Assembly: GCA_029204225.1 (NCBI GenBank)
Contig: CM055098.1
Coordinates: 9,916,746 to 9,980,745, forward strand
DNA: 64,000 bases
Reading direction: 5' to 3'
From: Diphasiastrum complanatum
Lineage: Eukaryota > Streptophyta > Lycopodiopsida > Lycopodiales > Lycopodiaceae
Both the position numbers and the translations under genes were made by a program. This document shows, one piece after another, positions 20,228 to 31,334 of this stretch. The stretch's first letter is position 1. The number at the start of each line of letters is the position of its first letter. The notes under the pieces were generated by a model. That model made no database searches, was not told the DNA's origin, and was given only the letters and a program-made list of their open reading frames with translations.

Positions 20228-21889
20228 TAGACTAAGGACGATTTTCATGCATCAAGTTTGATGAAAAATTGTTTGTAAAACTCAAATTTGAGAGTGTGGT
20301 AGATTGTTGTTGTTGTCAAGGGGCTTTTTGGATCCATGCTAGGTACTGTATGGACTGTTGTGCTCAGACACATGTGAGATTACCCAACTTTGAATGGTTG
20401 GTTTTTCTCCAAGGTAGATCCAAACCTAGTGCATGATAGCTTGTTGAAAAGCTACTAAAGTCTAGTTTGTGATGCAATTGATCTCAAGTCAAATGGAATT
20501 GTCTTGATAAAGTTATTGGCATTCGAAGAGAAATGGGTAGGGCACCCAACCTAGTTGGACATGCCAAAGAAGGCTCGTATCTAGCTTAGATCATTAAAAA
20601 AAACTCATGATTTTCATTAGCATTCTAGTCCAGGTTAGATCTAGATGTGATTTTGATGCCATAGCCACATTGTTTCACTCAAATAAAGTGTGATTGAGTA
20701 GTTTGTGGAGTCCTTGAGCATTATTTAGGTGTCTTGAAGCTCGTGGAGGGATTTGTCTCAAAATCTTGGAGTGCTTCATCCTTGGATGGAAGCAAGACCT
20801 AGATTGAGTGAGTTTGACATTATTTGTGAGATTGATCTCAAAAAGAAGCTTCAAGAGCTCAAATTAGATTTGGATTGACATCATTATTAGTTCCTTATTT
20901 GGGAGAAAAGAAACACCATTTCTTGTTTTTGATCCATTACACATACACACCTCGTTCCTCAATCCATCCAGCAACTATTCCAGTGACCATTGCTTGTCCT
21001 CATTTTTGCACCTTCCCAGTTAGTTCTTGTCTGGATCGATCATTTTGAGATTTTGAATCTGCTCGTAAACCCATATCCTTCTCATATAAGTATGAGCTCA
21101 AGAGCGAGCGACCTCTACCAGCATCGTGAGAGAAAGAGAGAGGGGACGAGAAAAGTAATGAGGAGCCCGCTTGGAAAACATGTGGAGTTTTTGATGCAAT
21201 CTTGCTGTCATTGCATTTTCATTGTCAGTAATGTGAGTGGAGAGAGTTACAAGACATCACTTAGTTCCTCTAGACAAAGCAAGACTGAAACTCTTTAAAG
21301 CCTTTATTCATAATCCAACAAGATAAAGTACAGCTAAAAAGTAAAATACAGTACTAGAAAGCACCATAAAGAATAACCACTTTCAAGACATCTAGCTGAT
21401 ACCTACCACCATCCCACAAAACAAAACCGCTCAAGTTAGTTTAGTGAGGAAGACATGTGTCATAGCTGAACGACAGTTGTTATTCATGTCCAAAAGAAGT
21501 TATACTACTTAACAGCTTTGAATAGCATTTTAAAACATAGTTAGGTAGGGTTTTTGAAACCCAACTCGTATGTTCAAACTTAGATTGGTGGCATTCTATA
21601 TAAAGTTCAAAATTCTATCACGCCCATTATCAAGGACTCCCTATAATGTCATCCTTTTTTCTTGTTCCTTCTATTCGGTGATTTGTCGAGCATAGGTGAA
21701 ATTTCAAGAAAGGCAAGGGTGTAAATAATCATACATTGTACTTCACATGAGTTGCTCATTGAATTGAAAATATGTAGAAAGTGGTCTACTATTGGTCCGT
21801 ATCAGCTCGTTTTAATCAAAGAGGAGTATGAAAAGTTTAAACCGTTAGGAGTTTTATTTAGCCAAAAGACTTGGTGTGAACACGTGTGC
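20228..21889. other. Long non-coding interior, no gene seen
   Basis: Follows a primer site but no gag or pol frame is recognisable across 1.6 kb. This is what a large non-coding retrotransposon derivative would look like. Equally, it may be unrelated intergenic DNA. Confidence 0.35.
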
Positions 21890-21901
21890 TGGTATCAGAG
21901 C
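21890..21901 (+). promoter_or_regulatory. Primer binding site candidate
   Basis: TGGTATCAGAGC immediately after GAACACGTGTGC. The upstream end is not CA, so the LTR boundary is unclear. Confidence 0.55.
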
Positions 21902-22868
21902 AAAGTCAGAGCAAATCCATGCTATACTGACCTAAGTGACCCTTACGACATAAGGTATGTCACGCATTACTGTTCATGCTCCTGAGCATATCCATGCTTT
22001 CCAGTCGTATCTCACCAAAAGTCTAAAGTAACACTAATAGGGGAAAGGTGAAGTATTACCTTGAATGTTATATCAAAATGATATAATATCCACGGTATAA
22101 GGACATTGTATAAGAAAGATGTCATTAAAACAGAGTAAGAGACTACCAGTGTTTATATTGGGTAGTAGGGCAGATCCGTGCCATTCTACTCCCTTAATAT
22201 AAACTATGATTCTTATGCATATCCATGTTGTCTAAGATCATAATACTGGAGTCCTTACTATTACTTTAGTGACCAAATCTTATTTCTAGGTATTTTTGTA
22301 TAATTTGAGTGTGGTCTTATGTCGTTACTTACTTTTGAACAAGGGAAGTCGAAAAGTGGAAAGAAAAGCAGAACGAAAGAATAAACTTATGTAGACTGAA
22401 TGTATATCATAGTCTTTATGGAACCAAAACCACCATGCTTACTGAAGTTGTGAAAAGTAAATTTATATTCGAAAGGTGTACTTGAATAGTTGTAGACGTA
22501 GCTTCTTGAGAGGCAGCCATAGTAGTTTTTTTTGTAAATCGACTAAGTTCTTACTCTTTTAGAACATAAGAAAGCCAAGAAACCGTGAAGTGAGCGTATC
22601 GCTTTGAAAAGTTATGCAGAAAGCGCTTTACACGACATCTTTTGATTATGTAAGTTAACTTACAACACAGAGATCCAGTTGGTTGCATACCTTTCAGTAA
22701 TGAGTAGTCGGTTCAGGAAAGAACCAAGTAGTATTCTGACGAAGCAACAACAATATGAGAAAGCTACAGCCTGAGATATCATTAGCTTCATACTATGAGA
22801 TCACAGAATCTATGAATATTTGTAAAGAGAGCACAAAAGTAAGAGTTATGCATGCATGTGTCCATCCT
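21902..22868. other. Unassigned, no gene seen
   Basis: No coding similarity. GCATATCCATG occurs near 21984 and 22218. Confidence 0.3.
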
Positions 22869-23390
22869 TCCATCGCTGGTTGGAGGAGGCTAAACAAGGG
22901 AAAAATTCTATGAAAAGATAGCACAAGTTCATGGTCCATCACTGGACAGTTAGCCATGCATGAATATATAGTATTATCAACTGAAGAGGAGACCATCCTC
23001 TTGTCCATCGCTGGAACAACAGGGTCTCTATGTGTAGATTCGGTGTTTAAATGTGAGTTTATCATGCCTATGCAATCCATCGCTGGAAAGCACAAAGCAT
23101 TACTGATACATATTCTTCATATGAGCAAATATCAGCGATCTATCCATCGCTGGACAGCGCTCATTCCTACTCAAAAAAATTGTGAAACATGTGTAGAAGT
23201 GAGGCAGCCCTCCATCGCTACTCACTAAGCCATAAGGAGTAAGCAAAAAGCATGGAAAAATTGTGGTTACATCATTACTATCACCTGCAATTTCAGAGTA
23301 TTATCACATACTTTGAAATTGTCCATCGCTGTCCTTTGAGGCAGGGTGGACGGTTTCAAAACACCAAAATTGACATTGTTGTCCATCGCT
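22869..23390. repeat. Spaced array of the 11-mer TCCATCGCTGG
   Basis: Copies start at 22869, 22935 (one base changed), 23004, 23076, 23143, 23211, 23322 and 23382; the last three have altered ends. The first six are 66, 69, 72, 67 and 68 bp apart. The sequence between copies is not similar, so this is not an ordinary tandem repeat. On minus the motif is CCAGCGATGGA and lies 3' of the long unrecognised frame 23769-26299, perhaps in its 3' untranslated part. Role unknown. Confidence 0.75.
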
Positions 23391-23768
23391 TGACTTCAAT
23401 GTGTTCTTGCCCTATCACAACCTTAACATGGTTTAGAAAGATGAGTAGCATATCAAAGCCGATCATTATTACAGCAACCTCCTCCGGAAAGTAGAGTAAA
23501 TGTAGACGTAATGCAAGAGAGAAGCAAATACATACCGTAAGATGTCAGATCGCTGATCCGTATGTAGGTAGGATGCACTTTCAGCGAGTATCAGAGGAGC
23601 AGAGTTCTTCATCGGTGTTGTAAAGCAAAAATGGTTTAGAAGAGCATGTACCTATAGTGCCCAATAAGGTAGTAACCTGGAAGGAGAGAGTGGGAGTGGG
23701 AAACTCTATTTCCCTCCAAATTATTTTAAACGAACCAAACCAGTTCAAATATTTGTGGGAAAACCTTC
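23391..23768. other. Unassigned, between the array and the long frame
   Basis: No gene seen. A partial motif ATCGCTGATCC lies near 23550. Confidence 0.3.
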
Positions 23769-26299
23769 TAAATAAAAAAAGTTCTGTCATGTGCAAGGGT
23801 ACAGAAATCATCCCATTTAGTTTCGATCCCCATCAGGTGTTCTAAGTCTCGGGCATAAGTGGCTGCCCCGCGGACTGTGGGATCAGGGCAATTGATATAA
23901 TGGTTTCCGAACGTGGTGAGAGCCCTTCTGGCGTCTACATCCGTCGTCCACCCATATTGCAATGGTGTGATCGGCCAATTAAAATTATGAAGTGTGATCT
24001 TGTCTAGAGGGATGTCGCATTCTGCCCATTTGGATATTCGTGTACATGGCAGGAAATGCGCATTTACCCATAATTTTTGTGGACTTGTCACGTAGGCCCT
24101 GATGGCCGCAGGGTCTCTTTCGAATAACTGTTGACGCCACTCTGGTTGTGGTTGGAGTGTGGATAATGCTTGCAGTTTTTTGCCCTTGATTGTCTGCCAA
24201 CTGCCTCGAGATGACTCGTGGGGATACTTTGATAAAAATTCATTAATTTTCTCCTCCACAGACTTCGGTCTTCAAAAGGCTCGGCTGGCAAATATCGTGC
24301 GTGAACCTCTGGATGATGTGTCTTGGCTCTGGTCTTGCATTTCAACAGTCGTATCCGCCTGTCCTTGGTCTTGGCTTTCGGACCCTTGATCTGTTTGAGA
24401 TCCCCCTGCTGCCTGCTGGCTTTGATCTTGGCTGGTACTAGCCTGTGCAGCGTCAAAATTAGGTGGCGGTGGAATTACCGCGAGGGTGGGTTGGGCCTTC
24501 TCGTCCATGAATTTTTGGCACGCCTTGAGGGCTTGCTTGTCCTGGATGAGCTCATGTGTTGCGCTTGTCCGATACTTGTTGAACTCTGCCTAGTAGTTGT
24601 TTAAGGTTCGGCTATAAACCTGCACCTGATGCCGTAGAAGATTCATCTCTGATTGAGAAAGTGGCCTTGATTTTGGTGAAAGTTGAGCTAACCAGACAAG
24701 CTTTTCATCTTATATGGCTTTGACCTTCGTCCCCAGGCGCGTATTCTCTGCTTTCAAAAGAGTAAGTTATGTCTGGATGGGAGCAAGTCGTTGGGACGCT
24801 TCAGCTTGAAGCTCCCGCGTGGAGGCCTCAGTCAACGCATTAGAGAGGCTTTGGATATATTTGTTGAGGCCCTCCTCCTTCTGCTGTAGCTTGGCAATCT
24901 CCTGGTGCCCTGCTTGTTCGTGTTGTTGAGCCAAAATCAGCTCTTGCTACAGCTTGGTGAGGTTTGCTCACAACTGTGTATTATTTGTCGCCAAGTGTAG
25001 TACCCTGCTTTCTAGAATAGCTTTGGCTGCTACCGCATCCAAGATGTATTTTTCCAGAGTTAGGTACGTCGTCGTTAGGTTCGTGGGAGCAGCCGGTACA
25101 CTGGCACTGGCAGGGGCTTGTATTGTATTGGCCCCGACGACTGGTGGAATCTCGTCGTCATTATCTTCTATTAGGTTCTCATTGGACCTGATGCCATCTG
25201 GGGCAGTGGGGTCAGTCCGATCTGGCGATGGTACAAAAACTATTTGAACAAATGCATCATCAGGAAACGGTTGGTTGCCCTCGGCAACCTTTCTTGGCGA
25301 AGTGGGTGGGATTTGAGAAATAATTGTGGAAACAGGGGTGAGGACGGTTTGTCCGAACGAGAGATGGGAGGAACAGAGAGAAACTGGAGGGTGGTGTGGA
25401 ATATGGAAGAAGGTGAGGATGGAGCAGAAAGTGTCTGGCGTGGGGGTGAAAAATTGATAACTTGCATCCATGCCAGAGTGTCGAGGGACAGATGTGAATC
25501 GAAAGGATTGAATGTGAGAGGAGCAACGGTGGTGGCAGGAGTGATGGAGGATGCGATGGTGATGGATGGAGTAGTGGACACTGGAAGAGAAGTTGGGAGT
25601 GGTGTCAACAAAAGAAACGGGAATGGAGACAGAAACAGATGTGGATGGAACAAGAAGAGAAGTAGCGACAACAAAAATCGGAGTGGGGGGTTGCATGGAA
25701 GAAGAAGTGGCGGTGGTGGATGGAGTGGTTAGTGCGGCAGTGGAGACACGTCTTCGGGTAACATGTGGAGATGTGGATGTAGAGGCAGCGCGACGCATTC
25801 GTTTGCTGGCCGTTGTGTTAATAACTGCAGGTTGGGAGGAGGTAGATGCTTGAGATGGTGGATAAAGGTTAGTATGTGGCACAAGGGTAGACAGGAGGGA
25901 TGAGCATTGGAGACCGCGCACTTTCGCTTCGAGAAGTGCATAGGCAAAGTTACACAACAGGGGGCCTGCTGCAATTCGCTCACAGTTGTTGGGTGTGATG
26001 GAGTTGGTTAGTTCTCGAATAAGGAAGCTATGCCAGTCGTATGGCACAACGGAGGGGTTGGGAAATTCCAGAAAGAATTTCACTATCTGACTCAGCAGCG
26101 TAGACTAGATTCTGTTTTTGCGAAATGTTGAAATAACCTGAAAGTTATTCAACATGTGCGCAGCCGTCTGAATGATAGCTTCTATCAGGTAACCATTGTT
26201 AGTCTAGATGGAGATTTTTGGTGTGGTTTGGGTGGCCTCGGGGATGTCACGCTGGATCACCTGTTTGCCGCCAGAGTCTTCAGAGGATGAGGAGGCCAT
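23769..26299 (-). pseudogene. Unrecognised long gag-like frame
   Basis: One minus-strand frame from ATG at 26297-26299 to 23769, about 843 codons, with about eight in-frame stops but no frameshift that I can see. Order: acidic start (MASSSSEDSGGKQ), a hydrophobic-helical N-terminal domain (NNGYLIEAIIQTAAHMLNN, KFFLEFPNPSVVPYDWHSFL, LCNFAYALLEAKVRGL), a long Ser/Thr/Pro/His-rich low-complexity middle, an acidic NENLIEDNDDE stretch, a Gln/Glu/Lys-rich coiled-coil-like segment (about 24960-24550), a Gln/Ser-rich linker, and a compact C-terminal domain (WRQQLFERDPAAIRAYV, LDKITLHNFNWPI, YARDLEHLMGIETKW). I do not recognise it. Its location among gypsy fragments and its leader-like upstream region suggest a retroelement gag or extra ORF, but this is inference. 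Confidence 0.55.
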
Positions 26300-27050
26300 G
26301 TTAGCAATGATGATTAGAGGTTAAAAAGTAAGAAAAACGGTGGAGAATGGAAAAACATGTGAAAAGTGTAGAAAACTGAGAATAACGAGTGTTGGAAGAC
26401 AAGGAGTGTAGTTCAGAGCGTAGATTGATGTTTAGTAATATTAGATGACAGCTGGTAGGAAGTTTGGTTGCAAACAAAAAACTTGATAATTTCAGAGTAA
26501 ATTTCGGGAGAGCTTCACTAGCAAAGGTGACAAATGACTCGAATTCAGCCCTTATATAGCGGAATTTAGAGTGTGTATTAGGTGAAATTCACTTTCCCTT
26601 AATCAGTTCCACCCAAAGTTTGGCAAGCACCTTCTTCACAAAATTATAAGACCTCAAGGAAGTCTGTGAGAGTTCAAAAGGTGATTTGACTGCTATGCAA
26701 AGGTTCTGCGAAGGTTCAGACTGTCTACGAGGGTTCAACTCTCGCAAGAAGTAATCTCTCGCACAACTTGTTCCTGTGATTGGATTTTCAAGATCAAACC
26801 ATTTAGACAGGCTAATTTCATAGCTCTGATTTCATTTACGCACCTTGCGAGGGTTGGTAAGATGATCTTGATGCTCTGCGAGGCTTCTGAAAATTCAGCT
26901 TCTAGGAACTCTCGCGTATACTAAAAAATGATGATTCCTCCATCAGGAACTCTCGAAGAGATTTTCATGTATGCATCTAGGTCAGATCTTGTGACTGTCC
27001 AATTTTCAAGAGCTATCTCCCAGGGGATCTCAAAACATCATGAAAAAAGT
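26300..27050 (-). other. Leader-like region with CTCGC/GCGAG cluster
   Basis: Upstream of the long minus frame. On minus TGAAATCAGAGC (about 26824-26835) resembles the primer site TGGTATCAGAGC. Between 26700 and 26960 the words CTCTCGC and GCGAGG or GCGAAGG recur at least seven times and could pair with each other. Confidence 0.35.
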
Positions 27051-27954
27051 GCTCTTTCTGATATTGCACCCAGTCTTAGCTCAAGCACCGTTCAAAAAAT
27101 GGGAATTGGATTATATTGGTCCAATTCACCCTGCAGCAAGGAGTTTCTAGGCTCAATACATAATCGTAGCCACAGACTACCTCACCAAATGGGTTGAAGC
27201 CAAGGCAGTAAGAGTAGCTGATGCTAGGAGCATTGCCAAGTTCCTTCATGAAAATATCATTGTGTGCTTCGAATGTCCGGTGGAACTAGTCAATGATCGC
27301 GGAAGCCATTTTATCAATGAGACCATCAAGGTCCTGTTGGAAGAATTCTTCGTGATCCACAGAACTAGTACGCCCTATTATCCTCATGGTAATGGGCAAG
27401 CAGAATCATCCAATAAGATCCTGTGTAGCATGCTCACGAAAATAGTTGAAGCTAGTAGATCAGATTGGAAACACAAGTTGCATGCTGCACTGTGGGCATT
27501 CAGGACAACATATAAAGGGAGCACTGATCAAACACCCTTCCAATTGGTATATGGTCAGGATGCTGTGATGTCAGTAGAGTTTTTAGTTCCTTCATTAAGG
27601 ATTGCCATCACGCAACATCTTAATGAGTCCAAATCTCTACAGCTACGCCACAAAGTTATGCATAAACGTTGTGAAACACGCCTACTAGCTATGCATGCAC
27701 TGGTAGCTGAAAAGAAAAGACGCAAAGCTTGGCATGATCACAGATTACAAAAGAAGGATCTTCGTTCAGAAGATCTGGTCCTGATGTATAAAACCAAGGC
27801 GATCAAGGGGAAGTTAAAATTCACTTGCGAAGATTCTTATAGGAGCAAGGAAATTCTTAATCATGGAGTCGTGAACTTAGAAAAGCTAGATGGGACGCCA
27901 TTCGACACACCCATCAATGGTAGCCGGTTGCACAAGTGCTGGCCACCATAGTGA
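27051..27954 (+). pseudogene. Gypsy-C, integrase core and C-terminal half
   Basis: Plus-strand gypsy integrase. WELDYIGPIHPA carries the first Asp, followed by one TAG (27148-27150), TDYLTKWVEAKA, LVNDRGSHFIN (second Asp) and YYPHGNGQAESSNKI (Glu), with 35 residues between the second Asp and the Glu as expected. The tail has WHDHRLQKKDLRSEDLVLMY and ends NGSRLHKCWPP. The zinc-binding N-terminal domain is absent on this strand but is present on minus at 28227. A G-rich tract (ATTGGGGGTGA, 27967-27977) follows and may be the polypurine tract. Confidence 0.88.
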
Positions 27955-27977
27955 GACAGATCCAGATTGGGGGTGAC

Positions 27978-28226
27978 ACGTTACAAAAAGCTAATCTGCT
28001 CAACCATCACTGCTAGATCTAAGGAGATCAAGCCAAGTCAAGCTAAATCCATCAAGATTCAGCCAGATCTGGCAAGATCAGGGAAATCCATCAGAATCCA
28101 AGGATGATCCAGATCCTGATAGGATAAAAAAGGAAGCAAATCATCAGATTGACTGATGGATCTACCACCAAGAATCCATCAAAACTTCCAGTTATCCCAA
28201 ACTAGCCCGAAAGTACCTTGGACCAT
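27978..28226. other. Spacer between opposed gypsy halves
   Basis: Non-coding. AATCCATCA occurs three times (about 28047, 28087 and 28171). It would contain LTR sequence if the tract at 27967 is a polypurine tract. Confidence 0.3.
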
Positions 28227-28859
28227 TCAAAGTAAAGCTTTACCATAGTTCAATCTCGTTGGTCTCCTTGCCCTTTGGCACACATCGCACTTTTTCAAAT
28301 ATTCCTCCGTATTTTTATGAATCGTTGGCCACCAACATTCTGATTGCAGAATCTTGCGAACTGTAATGTCAGATGCAAAATGACCCCCACCCATGCCTTC
28401 ATGTGAAAGCAAAATGATCTGGGTGGTCTCATGAGGAAGAATACACCGTTGAAGAATTCCATCTTGACCTCTTCGATACAACTGGTCGACAATCAGCTGA
28501 TAAGGTCTAGCCTTCAAAATCAATTTCTGTTGTTTCGCCTTTGGTAGTGATTTGTCTGGTTGGCCACACATTAGATGTTCAACAATGTCGGCAGCCCATT
28601 CTAGTACTGTGTCCACGTAAAATAAGGCAGCATCTGCTAACTCATCATTGGGTTGGGTGTCAATCCCCTTTCCCTTGATTCATGACACATGATCTACCAT
28701 GTAGTGTTGTTTTCCCTTGCGAACTATTATCCAAAAATCAAACTTTAACAACAAAAGTAGCCATCTGGTGATTCTTCCGGTGTTGCAAGATTCATTAACG
28801 AGATAGAGCAAGGGTTGATGGTCCGTATAAAAAGCAAAATGTGTGGCCATCAAGTAATG
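28227..28859 (-). pseudogene. Gypsy-D RNase H end and integrase zinc domain
   Basis: RNase H end: FYTDHQPLLYLVN, FDFWIIVRKGKQHYMVDHVS. Then AADIVEHLMCGQPDKSLP and the integrase H2C2 domain: LLSHEGMGGGHF (His pair) and KKCDVCQRARR (Cys pair). Sequence identity to gypsy integrases is lost about a dozen codons after the second Cys pair. Confidence 0.87.
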
Positions 28860-29597
28860 TCAAAATTTCTTAACCGCATAGATCATTGCCAGTGCTTCCC
28901 GCTCTATGGTTGTATAATTCATTTCGGTATCATTGAGCTGTCGGCTTGCAAACCGAATTGGAAAATCCTTCTTGTGTTCACCTGGCTGGGTTAAGACTGC
29001 TCCAACTGCATACTTCGATTCGTCCGTATGCACATGAAACTTAATGGACCAGTTGGGTGGCCGTAAGATTGGTGCCAAAACCAATGCATCCTTAAGCTTT
29101 TGGAAAGCTTTTAGGGCTTCCTCATTCCAATGTGGATCCGTTGTGAGTTTGTAGATTGGTCTGGCTAACTCCGCAAAATCAAGAATGAAGATCCTATAAT
29201 AGTTAGCATGACCCATGAAAATGTAGACCTCGCGGATCATCCCCGATGCTGGTAGATCAATAATGATCCTGATATTTGATAGATCTGTGGTGATCCCGTG
29301 TCTTGACGCTATATGGCCGAGTATCAAGCCATGTGTCACCCAAAATTGACATTTTTCTGGATTCAGGGAGATCTGGTAGTCGCGGCATTTTTGTAACACC
29401 TTTTCCAAATTGGATAAGTGTTCTAAATCTGGTCCATGCACGCACAGATTGTCCAAGAAAATTTCCAGGACTTTTTGCAAATAATCTTTGAATGTCGCCT
29501 GCATGACTTGCTAGAAAGTGCTTGGGGCATTGCAAAGTCCGAATGGCATCACTTTATAGGCATAGGTTCCCCATTCTGTGGCAAATGTTGTCTTGTG
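28860..29597 (-). pseudogene. Gypsy-D RT palm/thumb and RNase H start
   Basis: Has HKTTFATEWGTYAYKVMPFG, LCNAPSTF, then IFLDNLCVHG where the catalytic pair should be Asp-Asp; the second codon is AAT (Asn, 29448-29450). Downstream are PEKCQFWVTHGLILGHIASR, YYRIFILDFAELARPIYKLT, FHVHTDESKYAVGAVLTQPG (RNase H Asp) and REALAMIYAVKKF. The Asn change should abolish polymerase activity. Stops at 29598 and near 29510 are additional breaks. Confidence 0.87.
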
Positions 29598-30125
29598 CTA
29601 GCCCTGGGGGGCTATTTTCACTTGGTTGTAGCCGCTGAAGCCATCCAAAAAACTGTAGGCTTTGGCACCAGCTACCCTGTCGAGGACACTTTCCGTAAAT
29701 GGTAAAGGAAAATGGTCCTTTTTGGTGACTGCACTTAGCGCCTTCAGATTCACACAGATCCGCATTTTGTCATTCTTCTTGGGTACTATAACTATCGGCG
29801 ATACCCATTCCGTGTGCTCAATCTCGTAAATGAAATACGCATCCATCAGCTTTTGCAACTCCTGCTTGATCAGTTCTGTATAGTTCGGGTTGCAGCAATA
29901 GTAACGGCTCACCTTGGGGACTGCTTCGTCCACCAAAGGTATGGTATGTTGGACTACTGTTGGCGGAATGCCCTTTAGATCACAATAGCTCCAGGCAAAA
30001 CAGTCTTTATATTCCATCAACAAGGATCGTAGTCTCTTGAACTGCGTGGGTGTTAAGTGCTCTCGGGCACATGCACTATCCTTTCTTCTTCTCCTGGCTC
30101 TGCAAGATTCATTGGCTGTGTTCAC
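29598..30125 (-). pseudogene. Gypsy-D RT fingers and first catalytic motif
   Basis: Has QFKRLRSLLMEYKDCFAWSY, IPPTVVQHTIPLVDEAVP, HTEWVSPIVIVPKKNDKM, RICVNLKALSAVTKKD, HFPLPFTESVLDRVAG and AYSFLDGFSGYNQVKIAP (the Asp of FLDG is the first catalytic residue). Equivalent to gypsy-B 9704-10219 but continuing further. Confidence 0.88.
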
Positions 30126-31325
30126 GCAGGTCCCTCAAAGACTTGTTCCGCTGGTGCTTGACTTTGATCAAGTTCTTGTTGGGCTTGTGGCATCATGATT
30201 ATCACGGCATCCAAAGTATAATTCTTGAAAGTATCAAGCATCTCGTGAACGGGAGCTCGTCGAGATTCCTCTTTCAGCATATTGATCTTGGCCCGACTGG
30301 TCATTTTTTGTTTTTCTGTCACCTATGTAGAAGATGACGTTGTGTCTGAGTCCAACTGGAGCGACTTCAAGGATTCCAACACCTTCTTTTTGCTCTTTTT
30401 TGTCATTTTGGTGGGTTCATCCTTGTTGTCTTTCTTTGGGACTACTCTAACATTCACCTTATAGTTGTGAATATCAATGTCTACTGTAGCTATCGCCTCT
30501 TTGGGTAGGTCAGCCCATCGGATCACCTAGTTGTAGCGTTGCTTCAACTGATTCTTCTTATTCACAGGTGCCTTGGGTGGATCGATCCTTGAGACTTTCG
30601 CCATTGCAAACTTTTGTGGTGGTTGAGCAAGTACCTTCTTGGTTCCGTAACGATTTAGGTCCATGTGGTGTAGGACCTGTTCATCAGTCAACTCAACCTC
30701 CTTACTATAAGTTAGAGCATGTTGCCAAGGGACTAGATTATCGTCCATTGGGTTCTCAATAGGCTCCGCTGATAGCCATGCTACGTTTATCATATTCACC
30801 CCAAATGTGATTGGTGTGTCCGTAGTGTAACATATGGGTGAAGATGTACTCAGTTCTGGATCTGATTCATATTGACATGCCTGGCAGTCAATAGTTGCTA
30901 ATGTGTCTGTCCATCTCATGACATCCGTCTCTGAATGATAGTGACCTCCCTTGGCTGGCCTTGGGCGATCAATCGTATGATCTATCATGGATGATCCGAC
31001 ATCAGCCTTGGGTGCAATAGGTTTCACCGCCCATGTGGTTGGATCAACCTTTACAGCCTGTTCTCTGTTCTCAAAGGTGAGTTTCCCTGTACCCCAGTTG
31101 TATACTACTTGCGCAGTCCTCACCCATGGTCTTCCCAGTAAGACTCAATATGCAGATGGAGATTCAGGTATATCCATGACTACAAAAGTAATCACAAACT
31201 GCATGCCTGCTATCTTGACGGGGATATCGACAAGTACACCTTTTGGTTTTACACAAGATTGATCTGCTAGCTTGATGGCGAATCTTGCTGGCTTCAATCC
31301 TTGTAAACCCCATTTTTCATAAATT
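30126..31325 (-). pseudogene. Gypsy-D protease end and PR-RT linker
   Basis: The upstream part has IAGMQFVITFVVMDIPESP, then VLLGRPW, the typical end of a gypsy aspartic protease. The active-site DSG part is missing because copia-4 begins at 31335. The linker (30126-31120) has ITFGVNMINVAWLS and a Lys-rich stretch KKDNKDEPTKMTKKSKKKV and is split by two stops. Confidence 0.75.
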
Positions 31326-31334
31326 TGCTACCAT

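Larger units (their letters stand above)
28227..31325 (-). mobile_element. Gypsy-D, protease to integrase N-terminal domain
   Basis: Minus-strand gypsy body in the order PR, linker, RT, RH, INT zinc domain. Gag and both LTRs are absent. It is cut at 31325 by copia-4 (plus) and ends at 28227, right after the integrase zinc-binding domain. Same lineage as gypsy-B. In-frame stops occur near 31140, 30527, 30122, 29598, 28859 and 28680. Confidence 0.88.

Noticed and set aside
22869-23390. CRISPR array
   Set aside because: The repeat is only 11 bp, the copies are imperfect, the setting is a plant genome and no cas-like gene is present. Reported as an unexplained repeat instead.
25244-25853. Gly/Arg-rich plus-strand open frames
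   Set aside because: They are antisense shadows of the Ser/Thr/Pro-rich minus frame, which extends far beyond them on both sides in one frame.
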